Source: Isoetes taiwanensis
Lineage: Eukaryota > Streptophyta > Lycopodiopsida > Isoetales > Isoetaceae
NCBI GenBank assembly: GCA_021234155.1
Contig: JAJEKV010000015.1
Coordinates: 5,587,194-5,651,193, forward strand
Direction of reading: 5' to 3'
DNA: 64,000 bases
The position numbers and the translations under genes were made by a program. Below, in pieces: positions 61,800 to 64,000 of this stretch (within the stretch, counting starts at the first letter, position 1; every line of letters begins with the position of its first letter). The notes below the pieces were generated by a model. It was not told the DNA's origin, made no database searches, and worked only from the letters and a program-made list of their open reading frames with translations.

Positions 61800-62790
61800 G
61801 ATTGCAATGCATGGCTTACTTTTTACTCAAAATGGCCCATTTGATGCTACACGAGGGTTTTACACAAGATTGTTATGGCGACTTGGTCTTGGCATGGATT
61901 GTTTGAACTTAAAATTTTGGAAAGCTCGACCTAAGGTATGCTAGCTTGGTTAAGTAGCACTATAATAGACATGAGCTAAATAATTTTTTCGTCTGCTACT
62001 TTAATATGTTGCATTGTCAATGCGGTTGGTTCTTTGAGTAATCTAATCATTTGATGGCATTAATCATTTGAGTGCACTGATCGGTAGGATCTGGCCAAAG
62101 CAATGTTATTCCATTACTTAGAATAAAAAGGTATATGCACAAAGTCATTTGATAGACCACATCTTTTAACATATTTCAAACATAATAATGCAAAAGGATT
62201 GTAAGAACGAACTTCATGCATAATTTATTTTTTGTGGGGGTGGAATATTGTCTAGCTATAATTTTTTTTAGACAACATACTCTAGAATTAAAAGCTAGGC
62301 ATAATTATGCGCATGAGGTGTTAATCTCCTCTTAGAAGGGAAGAAGCAACACATAAGAAATTAGGATATGTACATGTATAAATGTACGCACCAACAACAC
62401 CAATATACTGGCAAATGAGAGGAAGGGGATTGACTAGGGTGACCCAGGGGTGGAGCTAGGGAGCTCAAAATTTGAATGATGGTAGAGATGGGGGTTGGGT
62501 CTTTGTTTATTTTTTTCCTTTTCTTTTTCTTTCCTTCTTTTTTCCCTTTTACTTTTTTTTTTTTTTTTGTGGGGGTAACTGAGGAAGTGGAGCATGCCGC
62601 ATTTCCTTATGGGATGTCCAAATCCTTCTTGGCCCATGCCATAGCATTACTACAAATATTTACTACAATTCATGCTACTATAGGGGGAAAAAAAAAGAAG
62701 CAATGAATACATAATAATATTATCTTTGTGTCCTAAATAACCCAATAACCCAACCTTCTTCTCCATTTGTCATAATGTGGTTCCGAATTC
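61800..62790. other. No gene seen between CACTA transposase and AP2 fragment
   Basis: AT-rich sequence with T-runs near 62510-62570. It probably includes the 3' UTR of the transposase. Low-complexity Lys/Glu frames here are artefacts. Confidence 0.4.
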
Positions 62791-62792
62791 CC

Positions 62793-64000
62793 TTATGTCG
62801 ACTCATCACTGTCTTCCCCTAACTCATCCTCGTGCAAAGTTGCTAACTCAAAACAATCAGAGGGTTCCTCATTCACACTCATGCTTTCTTCCACTATTGC
62901 TCCTTGGAAAATTCGACGAGCTCTTGGTGAGGTTTGTATGACGAACCACCATGCCTTATCATTTCGATCAGGAAAGAAGAAAACCTGCAAAAGCATTGTC
63001 ATTTACATGGTTATTTAAAAGCAAATTCAATGCTATTGATCAACCAACCTGTTCACAATTCTCTGGGAAAGCAAGTGTTTCAGGGCCACGATATAACTTG
63101 GTGGAGTTAATTGCAAAGAAGCCACTGATATCATTTCTCACAGTTGGCCTTGGACCTCTAAGTTGGAGATCAAACCAATCGACATCAAACACAATGGTCT
63201 TGAAGTCACAACCAACATCAACTTCCATGATGGTTTTTAGTGTGCCAACCCAGTCAACTTCGCTTGAACTCGACACGGGTTTGCTACACTTGATTGAAAT
63301 TCCATCTCAAATGATACCATGACTCCACAATCACATGTTTTCCTATTTTTATCAACATTTTGTACTCGATAGTGGGTACCATTCCACCATATAGAGGAGT
63401 AAGATTGGAACTACAACACATGTAAGAAAGACAAAATAAGTAATTAATAATCAATTTCTCATTGAAAATAGATATTTAGATATAACTAGTTTTATGCATA
63501 CCTTCTTTGCAACCCCTTGTGCATAGGACCATTCTATTGGAGTGACCAGCTCACCATTATTGGTTGCATCATGCAATGCATTGCGTATCCAATCTTGTGT
63601 CATCTTATCTGGTAAGCATTCGTACTCATTTGGGAATGGGGCTCGTCGATTTAGCTGTCTCCATGATTTTCTCTTTTGCTCTCTTTCTTTCTTTGCATCC
63701 TCATATCGAGCAATCCATTTCTCCATCTCCTTGGCATTGTAAAGCAAGAAACTATTAACTTTAGCTCGAGCTTCTGGAGTAAATAGCTTTTCTATGCCTT
63801 TACCCTCAGTGAATTTCCCCACACTCTTCTCCTCTTCTTCATCTTTCCATAGTCGAGGAGCTCCTGGATGCAAGTCAACAATGAACTCTGTCATATAAAA
63901 TAGAGACTCTCGTGCTAACCACCCTTCAGCCATGCAGCCCTCAGGATATGCCATTTGACGCACCATATCTTTCAAAACTTTCATGAACCTCTCAATAAAG
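62793..64000 (-). CDS. CACTA (En/Spm) TNP2-type transposase, 3' part, DUF4218 and DUF4216
   Basis: Partial: the 5' part lies beyond the window. Exons on the minus strand are 64000-63502, 63410-63049 and 62984-62793. The first reads MKVLKDMVRQMAYPEGCMAE, GWLARESLFYMTEF, the DUF4218 signature (RYMKxLKxxVRNxAxPEGSIAEGY in the family), then a Lys/Glu-rich linker and YAQGVAKK. The second has HYRVQNVDKNRKTCDCGVMV and, after a one-base frame change near 63275, VDWVGTLKTIMEVDVGCDF and VFDVDWFDL, which is DUF4216. The third ends it with FFPDRNDKAWWFVIQTSPRA and an acidic tail, stop at 62793. The catalytic Transposase_21 domain would be upstream. The frame change is the only defect seen. It is probably transcribed toward the 41,145 terminus. 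Confidence 0.85.

Larger units (their letters stand above)
41145..64000 (-). mobile_element. Very large CACTA (En/Spm) element, right end outside the window
   Basis: The left terminus is CACTACTACAGAAGAGG at 41145, preceded by TTG. Subterminal repeats built on GACGTCGC follow. GCGACG words reappear at 58196-58222 beyond the tandem array. On the minus strand at 62793-64000 lies the 3' part of a TNP2-type transposase. Terminus, subterminal repeats and transposase orientation agree with one element longer than 22.8 kb, most of it a nested tandem array and a LINE. The second terminus is not in view, so unity of the element is inference. Known plant CACTA elements are commonly 5-20 kb. Confidence 0.7.

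Overview
The window is nuclear DNA from a land plant. The evidence is a five-exon cytokinin dehydrogenase gene, two exons of a euAP2-type transcription factor including a 31-bp micro-exon, an En/Spm (CACTA) transposase with plant-type introns, L1-type LINE ORFs with a DUF4283-like ORF1, and a Ty1/copia remnant. CKX introns are short (about 75 to 240 bp). A DUF7869 protein and an N4/N6-type DNA methylase, both rare in flowering plants, lean toward a non-flowering lineage (fern, lycophyte or bryophyte), but the sequence does not settle this. The only gene that looks like an ordinary host locus is CKX at 29.7-31.9 kb; almost everything else is mobile or repetitive.

Layout. 0-5 kb: a foldback repeat, decayed unidentified coding remnants on the minus strand, a short satellite-like repeat and a LINE 3' fragment. 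5.1-8.1 kb: a decayed LINE split by an insert that carries an unidentified ORF. 8.3-16 kb: the most unusual locus, with a DNA methylase remnant (minus) and a DUF7869 protein (plus) transcribed divergently from an array of TTCnnGAA palindromes. The DUF7869 reading frame is split by a 2.4-kb foldback insertion whose removal restores the frame exactly. 16-28 kb: at least six 5'-truncated copies of one LINE family that ends in microsatellites, some inserted into or against each other's tails. 23.0-23.3 kb: a promoter-like block. 28.9-31.9 kb: a small MITE-like hairpin, then CKX. 34.6-36.7 kb: an ORF1-only retrotransposon with a 17-bp target duplication. 36.8-39 kb: a degenerate repeat and a decayed ORF. 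40.0-41.1 kb: copia and LINE fragments.

From 41,145 to the right edge lies what appears to be one very large CACTA element. It starts with CACTACTACAG and GCGACGT-rich subterminal repeats and ends, still open at the window edge, in the DUF4216 and DUF4218 parts of its transposase. Inside it are three tandem copies of a 3.45-kb sequence, a 6.6-kb L1-type LINE in the first copy flanked by a 199-bp direct repeat, an unidentified multi-exon gene with an acidic tail, and two captured AP2 exons.

Two signals cut across the window. First, the microsatellite-tailed LINE family and the foldback insertion share a 3'-terminal hairpin whose stem changes on both sides between copies, as expected of a conserved RNA structure. 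Second, the tandem CACTA-internal copies differ almost only at CAG/CTG sites, which points to CHG-methylation-linked base-calling error or mutation and warns against over-reading single-base frameshifts here, including the one in CKX.
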